A DNA stretch of 64,000 bases, taken from contig NZ_CP035108.1 in NCBI RefSeq assembly GCF_004087915.1, positions 930,001-994,000 on the forward strand. The letters are read 5' to 3'. Source of the DNA: Geovibrio thiophilus. Its GTDB lineage: Bacteria; Chrysiogenota; Deferribacteres; Deferribacterales; Geovibrionaceae. Made by a program: the position numbers and the translations under genes. The notes beneath the pieces are model-generated. The model did not search any database. It was not told where the DNA came from and was given only the letters and a program-made list of their open reading frames with translations. Positions 52,636 through 61,696 of this stretch are shown piece by piece. Numbering within the stretch: the first letter of the stretch is position 1; every line of letters starts with the position of its first letter.

Positions 52636-52848
52636 CTATTTCCTCCGGTGTTTCATCGATCTTATAAAGCGTGAAGGATTACGTTTTGCATTCCTGTATA
52701 TTTTGAGTGCAGCTCTTTTCTTCTTCTTTTTTGTTTTTTCCCTCTCTTTTTTGTTTACCTTTTCAAGCCCACGGGCTGCAAAAAAAGCCAAAATTGTAAT
52801 TGTTAAACCGAATATTCCTAAAAATGCTATTCCTGAATTAGATCCCAT
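52636..52848 (-). CDS. Small basic membrane protein
   Basis: 70 residues. One N-terminal helix (IAFLGIFGLTITILAFFAARG) is followed by a highly basic cytoplasmic tail (KKEREKTKKKKKRAALKIYR, then NAKRNPSRFIRSMKHRRK). The tail could bind nucleic acid or acidic lipid. AGGAG precedes the ATG. The start overlaps the 3' end of the integrase gene in another frame. First of three tiny membrane-protein genes. Not recognised. Confidence 0.6.
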   Translation of the reverse strand: MGSNSGIAFLGIFGLTITILAFFAARGLEKVNKKEREKTKKKKKRAALKIYRNAKRNPSRFIRSMKHRRK

Positions 52849-53976
52849 CTTTAAATTCTCCTGCGAACAGACTGCCGTCCTTTCTGTCTTTTGATGCTAT
52901 GTATCTGTTGTATTTTTCCAAGGTTGTTCTGAGGCTGGAGTGGCCGAGGGTCTTGGAAACCATGTCGGATCCTCTCCTGCTTTCAATGCCAATGAAGCGA
53001 ATGTGTGGCGAAGCTGGTATGCCGGTCTTGAGGGCAATTCGGCTGTTTCCATTGCTTTATAGTATTTCTGCCTGAAATTTTCCCAACACATACGCTTGCC
53101 CAGCATATTGGTGAAGACGAAAGGCTCAGCATTCTCAGTCCGTTTTTTATATTGTTCTTGAAGCAGATTGAAAAGAAGGTCGTTCATATCTATGTCCCTT
53201 CTGCTGCTTGAAGTTTTGAGTGTTGTGGTTTCTCCGAGAACATACCCTTCCCGGATCATGATTATTCTGTTTTCCCAGTCTATATGCTTCCACTGCAGAG
53301 CTACAGCTTCATTCGGACGGCAGCCGCTGAATGCAAGAAACGATATGAAATTTACATAGAACGGATAAAAATCCTTGAAGGCGTCAATGAGTGCATGCAA
53401 TTCCTCCTTGCTGAAAGGATTGATTTCAGGTTTATCATTTCTCAACGATCGTACTCTTGCCATCGGATTCTTTGTAATAATTTCATCCTCGGCGAGTTCT
53501 CTGAAAAAGGTTTTAAGCGGTACAAGCTTCTTATTGATTACGGAATTCTTATTATCCCGCTTCATAATCTCTATCATCATGCTGATGTCTGTCTGGTTTA
53601 TTTCGGTCACCTTTTTATAACCGATAACCGGAGAGATATGCTTGCGATGGAATGACCGCCATGTTCTGTGAGTATTTTTGGCTAGATGAACCTTGTTATC
53701 AAGCCATGCAAGATACATCTCATCAAAGGTCAGCAGTTTTTTAGGTGCTTCCTGCTTGGGAGCAAACTGCCCGGATTCCGGAAAAATTGCTTGTAAATCT
53801 GCTTTTGCTAATCCGAGCTTCTCTGCTTCAATGACAGATTCCAGCAGCTTAACCTTTATATTGGCGGCGTGCATGTTGCGGGTGTTATCACTGAGTCCGA
53901 GAGATATTCTGTATCGCTCTTTATTGTAATAAAAGTCGATAAAGAGTACGCCGTTTTTTGCTCTGATTTTTGCCAT
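52838..53976 (-). pseudogene. Tyrosine recombinase (integrase), frameshifted before the catalytic Tyr
   Basis: A 360-residue phage-type integrase: Arm-like N-terminus (MAKIRAKNGVLFIDFYYNKERYRI), core-binding domain (TFDEMYLAWLDNKVHLAKN) and catalytic domain with Arg in FLAFSGCRPNEAVAL and RHTFASLAL. Immediately after AGEDPTW the frame shifts by one base near 52963. In the restored frame VSKTLGHSSLRTTLEKYNRYI supplies the GH box and the nucleophile Tyr, ending at 52838. As written, both catalytic elements are lost. ATG at 53976 overlaps the stop of the upstream recombinase fragment. Confidence 0.85.
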
Positions 53977-54818
53977 TATGCTATCCTCATATCGGAGTAG
54001 TTTTTGGATAAATAACGGCGGCATGTCGACCATTTGCAGATGATTTTACCTTCGACCTTAAAATAGTGGATTCCCTCCACCAATCGTTCTCTCATTATCA
54101 TCTTTCTTGTCGCCTGCTCACTGTAAGGCCAATCCTTCATTTCGCTGAGCTGCTTGATTGTGAGAAACTCTGGCTCACTGCCTGCTATATGACTGTTCAA
54201 AATTTCAGTGACCTCTTCAATCTTGCTGTGAAGCTCATGAATACCTTTAGAAAGCTCTTTTAATACTTCTTCAAGAAACATATGTGACCTCTTTCCCGAC
54301 CATTTCCTGACATTGCTCAGCCTTATTTTGCTTTTTGCAACCAATCCCGTTTGCAGAATCTTTTGACGAAAAACTCCGTGGTCAGTATCCAGAAACAGTC
54401 TTAAAAACTGCTGGTAGCTTATGACCGATTCATTTTTATCCTGCTTGCGAATAAATGCTTCCGTAATCCAGTCTATGATATGGATATAGCTTTGGATGGA
54501 AATCTCAGGTGATATGTGTCCGAGCTGTTCTGAGATTCGCCATAATGAATCAGTGCCGTAGGTATAGCTTTCCTGTTTAAAGAGCTGTCTGAAATTTTCT
54601 TCATCAGCGTTGGTTATTTTTCCAGATTCATATTTCGGCGGCAATGTATCAGCAAGCTCCGGCAGTTTTGCTTTGAACATACGTATCAGCATATTTGACG
54701 CAAAAGAGTGCCTTAAAGAGTGAAAAACCAACTCATCATCCTGAAAGAAGTTCTTTAGCTCACGGATGATATTTGGAAATATTTCTGCATTTAGGTAATA
54801 GCGTTCTTCGTCATCTTC
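53976..54818 (-). pseudogene. Large tyrosine recombinase, 5'-truncated
   Basis: The frame is open from the IS remnant border at 54818 without its own start. It contains FHSLRHSFASNMLI, LGHISPEISIQSYIHI (GH box and probable nucleophile Tyr) and a C-terminal wHTH/excisionase-like segment (FLTIKQLSEMKDWPYSEQATRKMI). The N-terminal and first catalytic parts were removed by the IS at 54819. It overlaps the following integrase by TAATG, so the element once carried two coupled recombinases. Confidence 0.75.
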
Positions 54819-55346
54819 CTATAGTGGACCGATGAATTGAGACAGTGAGTGTAGATTTCTAAGTGTTTTTTGACTTAAAATACTATGAGAAATCGGAGGT
54901 CTGCATGAGTAAGAAGAGACGGCAGTTCTCTGTCGAGCAGAAGACGAAGATTGTTCTTGAGGAAGCTATTTACAAACACGGTACTCCTGAGATCTTAAAT
55001 TCAAATCATGGCAGTCAGTACACCTCTTATCGCCATACAGAGATGCTTAAGAGGCATAATATCAAGATTTCCATGAACGGCACTGGGCGCTCTACCGACA
55101 ACATCGCAATTGAGAGATTTTTCCGTACTTTGAAGTACGATGATATATATGTCAGGGATTACAGCAGTATCAGTGAATTAAGAGTCGGAATCGGTAGATT
55201 CACGGATTACTACAACAATGAAAGATTACATTCTGACTTAGGTTACAGAAGACCTATGGATGTGCATATGAATCAGGTGAGAATGGCTGCATAGAAACAC
55301 ATTAAGAAATCAGATTATACTGTCTTGACAAGGGGTGGCACTATAG
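54819..55346 (+). mobile_element. Internally deleted IS3-family element
   Basis: CTATAGTGGACC (54819) and GGTGGCACTATAG ending at 55346 are inverted ends. The element is only 528 bp and lacks most of orfA and the first half of orfB. Its ends differ from those of the IS3 at 35633-36902, so it is a different element. Confidence 0.7.
54905..55294 (+). pseudogene. Fused and deleted IS3 transposase
   Basis: 129 codons. The first 18 (MSKKRRQFSVEQKTKIVLE) are the start of OrfA. From EAIYKHGTPEIL the sequence continues as the last part of OrfB, with NHGSQYTS and NIAIERFFRTLKYDDIYV. The deletion happens to be in frame. One catalytic Asp and the HTH are missing, so it is inactive. Confidence 0.85.
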
Positions 55347-56386
55347 TATAGTTTTTCAATTTCAATACTATATTTATTTTCAAGGAAAAGGGTAAATTCC
55401 TCTATTGTTTTTCTTACTGCGGTAAGGATATTTATATATTCTTCTTTTGTCATTGATGTATCTATAAGTAAATGATGAATTACGCCGTGTCTATATTTAA
55501 TAATATCGTTAATTATATCGTTAAGGCGAACAACTTTGTTGCCAATTTTTCTTTTTTTAGAAATAATTTTTAAAAAATCGATGTTCAGCCATTCATTAAA
55601 AGCTTTATTGACTTGTGTGATATTTTGAAAAGAATACTTACTGCTTATCAATTGCTCAATTGCTCAATTGCTCAATTGCTCAATTGACAGATGCCCTTCT
55701 GAAATATTAAGAATATCAGCAAACTCAACTTTCATCGAATGTTTTTGAAGTTTATTTATCGCAAATTCATCATATTTGATTAATATTTGAAACGATTGGG
55801 AGAAAAAAAACTCGAAAATTGAGACCGCAAATGGTACAAGACCATTATAAAGTATTCTTCTGGGTTCACTGGTTTGCATCCATTTGAAAACCTTATTTTC
55901 TGGTTCATGTTTATTAAATTGCATCAGACCATCTGGGAGTGAAAGTTCTAGCATTTTGATTTGCTGCTCTACATGTCGAAATGTTGATGTTAGCCCTCTG
56001 CTCAACGGGGAGCTTTTATCTTCCCATAAAGGAGCATATCGATTTGTACCATAATCGCCTTTGATAATCCCTCCGAATAGCTTTCTAGCTCCTCGCAACA
56101 CATCATTTAGCATTTTAACATCATGCCAACTTGCACTGTAAGTATTTCTTACATGCAAAGCCCATTTACTTTTTGTTATCGATTCGTCATCACCTACTAC
56201 AGGGAAAATATCAGCAGACACCCCATCTATTGATTTAAACTCATCATATACAAACCATGAATAATTAAGTGTCCCTTGCGGCCAGTCCCAAAGATGACCG
56301 CATTTAATGAATCCCCAGCTTTCTAAATATTTTTTAAGATCGTTTTTGGATGCATCTTCAGGATAGAGTGTTAAATCTCTGCCCAT
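55347..56386 (-). pseudogene. HEPN-like gene broken by tandem repeat and IS
   Basis: The first 240 codons (MGRDLTLYPEDASKNDLKKYL...) run from 56386 to a stop at 55664 inside an 8-bp repeat tract. The frame resumes beyond it and shows IKYRHGVIHHLLIDTSMTKEEY, an R-x4-H motif typical of HEPN ribonucleases, before running into the IS3 remnant at 55346. With a single repeat unit the two parts would be one continuous protein. The N-terminal domain is not recognised. Originally perhaps a toxin-like or abortive-infection RNase. Confidence 0.6.
55649..55687. repeat. Octanucleotide tandem repeat (CAATTGCT) x 4.75
   Basis: Four full CAATTGCT units and a partial fifth (CAATTGA). In the minus-strand gene the repeat adds a TGA in frame from the second unit onward. 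This explains why the gene appears as two frames. Confidence 0.9.
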
Positions 56387-56633
56387 TTTTCCCTCAATAT
56401 TTAAGATTTAAGTTTTTCAAAATGAATTATATAAGTATAATCAGTTTAAAATATTTAGAGAACATATTTTTAGACAATTCATTATTCAATGATTTTGAAT
56501 TTTAATCGAGGGTACGGGAGTAAAATCATCATAAAACTTTCTAGACTTTTTTAATTGAAAGTGTCTGTGCTGTGCCGAATATGTGCCAAGTCTAAAAGTG
56601 CACTTGTAATTAATTGATAATAAAGAAGAAAAA

Positions 56634-56647
56634 AATGGAGGCGGCGG
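56634..56647. repeat. Right attachment site candidate (attR) at ssrA 3' end
   Basis: AATGGAGGCGGCGG. Bases 56636-56647 are the last 12 of the tmRNA (complement of CCGCCGCCTCCA). Identical to 30784-30797. The acceptor end of tmRNA is a common target of island integrases. Confidence 0.72.
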
Positions 56648-56980
56648 GAATCGAACCCGCGTCCGAAAAACTTACAGTCGAAGGCGCTACATGCTTGTTC
56701 TGTGATCAGGTGTCCTTTAAATCTCAGCCACAGACAGCTATGACTTAAAGTAAGCCTTTAGGTTTCAGTCCCTTTGTTTAAGGCGGTTCAAAGGACTTGG
56801 CTCACTATTGTTTGGCGCACTCGGGTCAGCCGTGAGCAGGCCTCGCTCTGTGCGTCGCCGTCAATTAAGCAGCGAGTGCAAATTCGTTGTTTGCAGTTAC
56901 TATTTGCCGGCTAATTAACGAGGTGCCGACCTCGGCATGCTCCCAGGACCTACGATTCCCCGTCGAAACCGATCGCCCCC
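56636..56980 (-). ncRNA. ssrA: tmRNA
   Basis: The 5' end GGGGGCGATCGGTTTCGACG and 3' end GGTTCGATTCCCGCCGCCTCCA-type acceptor/T-loop (read on the minus strand) are diagnostic. The tag reading frame GCA AAC AAC GAA TTT GCA CTC GCT GCT TAA encodes ANNEFALAA. Length 345 bases. It rescues stalled ribosomes with SmpB, encoded 1.3 kb away. The CCA is encoded, and this end doubles as the island attachment site. Confidence 0.97.
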
Positions 56981-56992
56981 ATGAGGACAGTT

Positions 56993-57020
56993 AGTATATA
57001 TGTTCGGCGGCTTAGTGCAA
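56993..57020 (-). promoter_or_regulatory. ssrA promoter
   Basis: On the minus strand TTGCAC (57020-57015), a 16-bp spacer and TATACT (56998-56993) form a near-consensus sigma-70 promoter about 12 bp before the mature tmRNA end. Confidence 0.7.
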
Positions 57021-57046
57021 GCTCTTTATTCCGCAAACATATAAAA

Positions 57047-57078
57047 GCGTGCCGACCACATCCGGCAGGCACGCCTTC
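57047..57078 (-). terminator. Terminator of quinone reductase operon
   Basis: GCGTGCC (57047-57053) and GGCACGC (57068-57074) pair, with an extra GCC/GGC inside. On the minus strand TTTTAT follows. It separates the marR operon from ssrA. Confidence 0.75.
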
Positions 57079-57083
57079 TGAAA

Positions 57084-57611
57084 TTATTTAAGCCTTGCGG
57101 CGAGTCTTTTTGCGTGTGCGAGCGCTTTTGCCTGCACTTCGTCTTTATCACCCGCAAAGCCGGGGATATACATCATCCCATTGGAGGATTCACTTGGCTC
57201 AAGCCTGATCTGAGTGAGGGCGAGTGTCTGTTTAACCGGAAGCAGCAGTTCATCAGTAGTAGGGCTGACGTATCCCTCAGCTTGAACGCCTGTGGTGAAA
57301 GAGAGGATAACAGACTTATCCTTGAGTTTATCGCCGCCTTCGCCGTATGCAAATCCGTATGTGATCACTTCGTCAACCCACTGCTTGAGGATCCACGGCA
57401 GGCTGTACCAGTTAAACGGAAACTGGAAAACTATCCTGTCTGCCTCAACAAGCGCCTGCTGTTCTGCCTCCACGTTAAAATGACCGTTAACTCTGTGTTC
57501 GGCGAGTGTTCTTACTTTAACATCCGGCAGTTTTGCCAGCTCAGCTACTATTGCCGCATTTGATAATGACTGTTCGGGTGATGAATGTCCGTAAATTACA
57601 AGTGTTTTCAT
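57084..57611 (-). CDS. NAD(P)H oxidoreductase, KefF/MdaB-like flavodoxin fold
   Basis: 175 residues. TLVIYGHSSPEQSLSN is the FMN phosphate loop, VFQFPFNWYSLPWILKQWVDEV the family's FxxPxxWYxxPxxLKxW motif, and SFTTGVQAEGY the ribityl-binding loop. Such enzymes reduce quinones with two electrons in the cytosol. It is cotranscribed with the MarR regulator 40 bp upstream and probably protects against electrophiles. AAGGAG precedes the ATG. Confidence 0.88.
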   Translation of the reverse strand: MKTLVIYGHSSPEQSLSNAAIVAELAKLPDVKVRTLAEHRVNGHFNVEAEQQALVEADRIVFQFPFNWYSLPWILKQWVDEVITYGFAYGEGGDKLKDKSVILSFTTGVQAEGYVSPTTDELLLPVKQTLALTQIRLEPSESSNGMMYIPGFAGDKDEVQAKALAHAKRLAARLK

Positions 57612-57651
57612 GGTATTCTCCTTAACCTGTTGTTCTTATTTAGAAAGGGAT

Positions 57652-58071
57652 TTATCTCATTTTTTCCGCAGCGTCGCTTATAAGCTGTGCAAGGTTGTCC
57701 GCCTCGCTTCTGCCGAGCTTTTCGGAATACATCTCATAAAGCTTCTGTGCCGCTTCGGTTATTTTTGCTGTCATTTCTCTGCCTTTTTCTGTGGCGTATA
57801 TTTCTGCGCTTTTGCCGCATCTGCTGCGGGTTATATATCCTTTTCTCTCCAATCCGTCTGCGAAACGGGTTATTGTGGAAGGAGCAAGGGCAAGAAGCTC
57901 CGCCGCTTTGGTGGGGTTTATCCCCGGTTCATCCGCCGCCAGCATAAGCAGAAACGCCTGTGAAGGGTTCATCCCTGTTTCCGAGAAGCATTCTTCCGCG
58001 AGCTTGGAAATCTGTCTGGCGAACCCCATGCTCGCCGCGTAAAGACATTTTTTAGGAGTGTGACCTTCCAT
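57652..58071 (-). CDS. MarR-family transcriptional regulator
   Basis: 139 residues. Winged helix: FLLMLAADEPGINPTKAAELLALAPSTITRFADGLERKGYITRSRCGKSAEIYATEKGREM. The conserved Cys at the N-terminus (KKCLYAASMG) and CGKSAE in the wing could serve as redox or electrophile sensors. It leads the operon with the quinone reductase and likely represses it. A palindrome stands 15 bp upstream. Confidence 0.88.
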   Translation of the reverse strand: MEGHTPKKCLYAASMGFARQISKLAEECFSETGMNPSQAFLLMLAADEPGINPTKAAELLALAPSTITRFADGLERKGYITRSRCGKSAEIYATEKGREMTAKITEAAQKLYEMYSEKLGRSEADNLAQLISDAAEKMR

Positions 58072-58085
58072 TTCGTTCTCCTTGC

Positions 58086-58097
58086 TTGTACATACAA
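58086..58097. promoter_or_regulatory. Probable MarR operator
   Basis: TTGTACATACAA has perfect 5-bp arms around CA and lies 15 bp upstream of the marR-type gene, in the position of its promoter. Confidence 0.55.
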
Positions 58098-58266
58098 ATA
58101 TAATGCACCTCCGGATTGCGTCAAGGGGAAAATAGGATAGAAAAAGTATGGTTAATTGGAAAAAGTTATAAGATACTGTAATATAAAATAATATTGACTA
58201 TATTCCGGACGAGGTGTTACTTAGAATACGCACGAAGATGTAGGTTTTGTAAGCCTTGAATAAGGC

Positions 58267-58713
58267 TTATCTGATCTTGAGTTCTCTGCCCAGTTCTCTT
58301 TGCAGGTCACGTTCTTTGATAACCTGACGCTTGTCGTGGCTCTTTTTACCTTTCACAAGAGCTATCTCAGCTTTGATCAGATTGCGGGAGTTTAGATAAA
58401 CACTCAAGGGAACCACAGAAAGCCCCTTTTCATTCATTTTACCGATGAGCCGTGTGATTTCCTTCTTATGCAGAAGCAGTTTGCGGGAGCGGGTGGGTTC
58501 GTGGTTAGCGATGTTTCCCTGCTTATATTCAGATATATGGCAGTTGATAAGGTGCATTTCTTCACCGATGATTTTAACGAAAGAGTCCTTCAGGTTCACG
58601 TTTCCGCCCCTTGCGGATTTAACTTCAGTGCCCTGAAGAACAAGACCTGCCTCAAACTTTTCGATTATCTCATAGTCAAAATATGCTTTTTTGTTGCTTG
58701 CCAGTGTTGCCAT
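58267..58713 (-). CDS. smpB: SsrA-binding protein SmpB
   Basis: 148 residues, the full family length. NKKAYFDYEIIEKFEAGLVLQGTEVKSAR, EMHLINCHISEYKQGN and ALVKGKKSHDKRQVIKERD are its conserved blocks; the basic tail (LQRELGRELKIR) enters the mRNA channel. It binds tmRNA, whose gene lies 1.3 kb downstream. AGGAG-like GGAGAA precedes the ATG. Confidence 0.97.
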   Translation of the reverse strand: MATLASNKKAYFDYEIIEKFEAGLVLQGTEVKSARGGNVNLKDSFVKIIGEEMHLINCHISEYKQGNIANHEPTRSRKLLLHKKEITRLIGKMNEKGLSVVPLSVYLNSRNLIKAEIALVKGKKSHDKRQVIKERDLQRELGRELKIR

Positions 58714-58845
58714 TATGATTTTCTCCGTAATTGATTAAATTATTATCCGGTGAACAAAAATACAAGAGGAAAGATTGTTATTTGATGAAATAATAGTTAC
58801 AATATAGGAATTATTGTTTCGGAAGTATTATTTGAAGGTGTGTTA

Positions 58846-61590
58846 ATGACCGCTTATAAGTACAGCGCCTCGCTTCTCAGTTTGTTTGCTTCTCTTTCCA
58901 CGGCAATGGTTTTTTCCGCTGTGGTCATGTATTTTGTGAATGCTAACGCAAAGAATGACTATGAGGAGCGTGCGGCTCTTCTTGAGAAAAGATTTGTGGA
59001 GAGCAGTCAGGCAGAGGTGAAAAGCGAAGTTCAGCGGATGCTGAAGCGTATGGATGCTGTGAGGGAAAGCAGCGTTGAGATGAGAAAATCCGCCGTTGCG
59101 CTTAGAGTGGCTTCCGCTGCTGAATATGTGAACCTCAGTCTGGAAAGGAGAGGATCTTACAAATCCGCTGATTTCGGTAAGACGATTTCCGCCTTTAAGG
59201 GTGCGGATGATTCCGGACGTTTCTTTATAGTGGCGGAAGACGGGAAAATAATTTACCACGAAGAGGATGAGAGCTTTATAGGTAGAAATATCCTTGAACT
59301 GCTTAAAGGGAGTCCTGAGCTTTCTGATGTTCTTAAAGAACTGCGGGACAGCGGCTTCGGTTTCGGTTCATATGAACTTCAGGATAATCTCGTAAAAAGC
59401 GGAAAAAGAAGAATAGGCTATGTGCAGAGGCTAAAGGGTGTTCCTTTGTTTATCGGCAGCTCATTCACGGTGGAGAGCGCGGAAGAGGAAGCGAAAAAAA
59501 GAGTGGCGGCTTCCATACGCCGTGAGCGTTACGGAAAGGACGGAGTCGGCTATTTCTGGGTGAACACAAACGATTTTCAGGCGGTTGTGCATCCGATAAC
59601 CCCGGAGCTTGAGGGCAAAAATCTGAAAAACATGCGTTCCCGTGACGGGCAGTATATTTTTCAGGAGATAGATAAAATACTGAAAAACGGCGGCGGTTAC
59701 GCCGAATATTTCTGGCCCCGTCCGGATACTGTTGTTCCCGAACGGAAAGTCACATACGTTACAGAGTACAAGCCTTGGGGCTGGGTGATAGGGACAGGCT
59801 TCTACTTCAGCGACCTTGAGAAACAACTGGAGGAGGAGCGCAGGCTTATTGAGAAGCTTGTTCAGAATGATCTGGCGGAAGTTAAAAAGGTTATAGTCTA
59901 TCTTTTCCTTGCGGTGTTAGCCGTAGGCGTATTCATATACAGGATGATACGCAGGCTTGAGATAAGGCAGGAGGGGCACAGAAACCTCCTTGAGCAATAT
60001 AAATCAATTCTTGATAAAAGCTCGGTGGTCACAATAACCGATGAGTTCGGCGTGATGACCTATGTGAACGACAAATTCTGCGAAATAAGCGGCTACAGCC
60101 GGGACGAGCTTCTGGGCAACAGACACAACATCATTAAACACCCCACAACTCCCATCGAGACCTTCAAGGATCTCTGGGGAACCATTACAAAGGGGAGAGT
60201 ATGGAAAGGTGTACTGAGAAACAGAAGAAAGGACGGCGAAAGCTTTTACATAAGCGCCACAATAGCCCCTATACTGAACAGATTCGGAGAAGTGATAGAG
60301 TATATCGCCTGCGCGAACGACATTACGGAGCTTGTGGAAAACCGCAACCGCATTGAGGAGCTGTTCAACAGCGACAGTCTCACGGGATTGGGCAGCAGGG
60401 TGAAGCTGATTAATGATGCCGAGCCGATAGAGTACCCCGTGCTTGCCATACTTGACATACGGGGTTTTAAGCAGATAAACGAGTTCTTCGGCAACCACTT
60501 TGCCGACCGCATACTTATGGAAACAGCCAGAGAATTTGTGGCGTTCCCCGCTCTCTCCGGCTACTTGGTCTACAGGCTGCACTCGGATAAGTTCGGGATC
60601 CTTGCGGACAATGCGGATATTCTTGTCTTCAAAGAAAATATAGCCGCAGCCATGCGCAGAGTAGGGGCTATTCTTCAGGAAAGGCATGGTGAGGACAAAC
60701 GCATCTATTTCACTGCGGGTATCGCCGCCGATAAGGATAATCTTCTCGCTTACGCTGATATGGCGCTCAACGGGGCCAAAAAGCTCAAACAGGATATTCT
60801 GGTTTATTCTCAGGCAGACAACAGAATCATTGCCGACTTTGAGGAGAATCTTGAAATAATCAGAAAAGTCTCCGATGCCCTGAAAAATGACAGGGTAACG
60901 GCGTACTACCAGCCGATCATAGATCTGAAAACGGGCGACAGCGAAAAATACGAATGCCTGATGAGGATAATAGACGAGAACGGAGATGTGATAAGCCCCG
61001 CCAAGTTCCTTGATATATCAAAGAAAACCAATATGTACCCAAGGCTTACGGCACGGGTTATTGAGAAGTCGGTGGCGGCGTTTAAGAATCTGCCTTACCA
61101 CTTTTCCATCAATCTTTCCGTGGAGGATATTTTCGACCGTGACACTATGGACTATCTTTTCACTGTAGCTAAAAACAATGGTGTTCTCGGACGTCTTGTC
61201 ATTGAGATAGTGGAGTCTCAGGAGCTTGTAAATATTGATGAGACAAACAGAATATTTGAGAAATTCAAGTCCGGAGGGGCTAAGATCTCCATAGATGACT
61301 TCGGCGCAGGCTTCTCCAACTTTGATTATCTTATGAACATCAGGGCGGATTATCTGAAAATAGACGCATCCATAGTGAAGAGGGTGGAGGATGATGAGGC
61401 TTCAAGAGAGATTATCGCCTCCATAGTTTCTCTCGCTAAACACTCCGGCATGAGAACCGTCGCCGAGTTTATTTCCAACGAAAACATAGCCCGGGAGATA
61501 AGTCTTCTCGGTGTGGATTACGGACAGGGGTATTTTTACGGAAAGCCGGAGGAGAAACCTGTCTTTATCTCTCAAGCAATTGTAATATAA
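58846..61590 (+). CDS. Cache-PAS-GGDEF-EAL protein, probable c-di-GMP phosphodiesterase
   Basis: 914 residues. An N-terminal helix (LLSLFASLSTAMVFSAVVMYF) and a second near 350 (VIVYLFLAVLAVGVFIY) enclose a periplasmic double Cache-type sensor with DGVGYFWVNTNDFQAVVHP. A PAS domain (about 385-500) and a GGDEF domain follow, but the active-site loop reads LHSDKFGIL instead of GGDEF, so cyclase activity is unlikely. In the EAL domain YECLMRI, SINLSVED, EIVESQ, IDDFGAGFSN and LKIDASIVK are intact. It should hydrolyse c-di-GMP in response to a small ligand. ATG 58846 follows GAAGG. Confidence 0.88.
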   Translation: MTAYKYSASLLSLFASLSTAMVFSAVVMYFVNANAKNDYEERAALLEKRFVESSQAEVKSEVQRMLKRMDAVRESSVEMRKSAVALRVASAAEYVNLSLERRGSYKSADFGKTISAFKGADDSGRFFIVAEDGKIIYHEEDESFIGRNILELLKGSPELSDVLKELRDSGFGFGSYELQDNLVKSGKRRIGYVQRLKGVPLFIGSSFTVESAEEEAKKRVAASIRRERYGKDGVGYFWVNTNDFQAVVHPITPELEGKNLKNMRSRDGQYIFQEIDKILKNGGGYAEYFWPRPDTVVPERKVTYVTEYKPWGWVIGTGFYFSDLEKQLEEERRLIEKLVQNDLAEVKKVIVYLFLAVLAVGVFIYRMIRRLEIRQEGHRNLLEQYKSILDKSSVVTITDEFGVMTYVNDKFCEISGYSRDELLGNRHNIIKHPTTPIETFKDLWGTITKGRVWKGVLRNRRKDGESFYISATIAPILNRFGEVIEYIACANDITELVENRNRIEELFNSDSLTGLGSRVKLINDAEPIEYPVLAILDIRGFKQINEFFGNHFADRILMETAREFVAFPALSGYLVYRLHSDKFGILADNADILVFKENIAAAMRRVGAILQERHGEDKRIYFTAGIAADKDNLLAYADMALNGAKKLKQDILVYSQADNRIIADFEENLEIIRKVSDALKNDRVTAYYQPIIDLKTGDSEKYECLMRIIDENGDVISPAKFLDISKKTNMYPRLTARVIEKSVAAFKNLPYHFSINLSVEDIFDRDTMDYLFTVAKNNGVLGRLVIEIVESQELVNIDETNRIFEKFKSGGAKISIDDFGAGFSNFDYLMNIRADYLKIDASIVKRVEDDEASREIIASIVSLAKHSGMRTVAEFISNENIAREISLLGVDYGQGYFYGKPEEKPVFISQAIVI

Positions 61591-61696
61591 GCATTTTCAA
61601 CTTTAATAACAGCTTCGGAGTAATAAATATTGTTTTCGGTTTCGTCTTGCTGTAAAACTGATTATTATCTAATTCAATAACAGACAGGAAATAGCT

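Larger units (their letters stand above)
30784..56647. mobile_element. Genomic island integrated at ssrA
   Basis: The 25.9-kb stretch lies between two exact copies of AATGGAGGCGGCGG, the last 12 bases of the tmRNA gene plus two. The intact ssrA is at the right end. The interior is more AT-rich than both flanks, full of IS elements and defence or toxin-antitoxin genes, and has tyrosine recombinase genes near the right end. No phage structural, replication or conjugation genes are seen, so it is a defence-type island rather than a prophage. Both recombinase genes are broken, so it is probably fixed. Confidence 0.75.

Noticed and set aside
55649-55687. CRISPR-like repeats or a simple phase-variable on/off tract
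   Set aside because: The 8-bp units have no spacers. As a switch only one unit would give an open frame, so ordinary gain or loss of one unit would not toggle it.
30784-56647. Complete prophage
   Set aside because: There are integrase-type genes and a YopX protein but no capsid, tail, terminase, lysis or replication genes.
60004-60687. 227-codon open frame antisense to the EAL-protein gene
   Set aside because: Shadow of a strongly biased coding region; its translation shows no recognisable domain.
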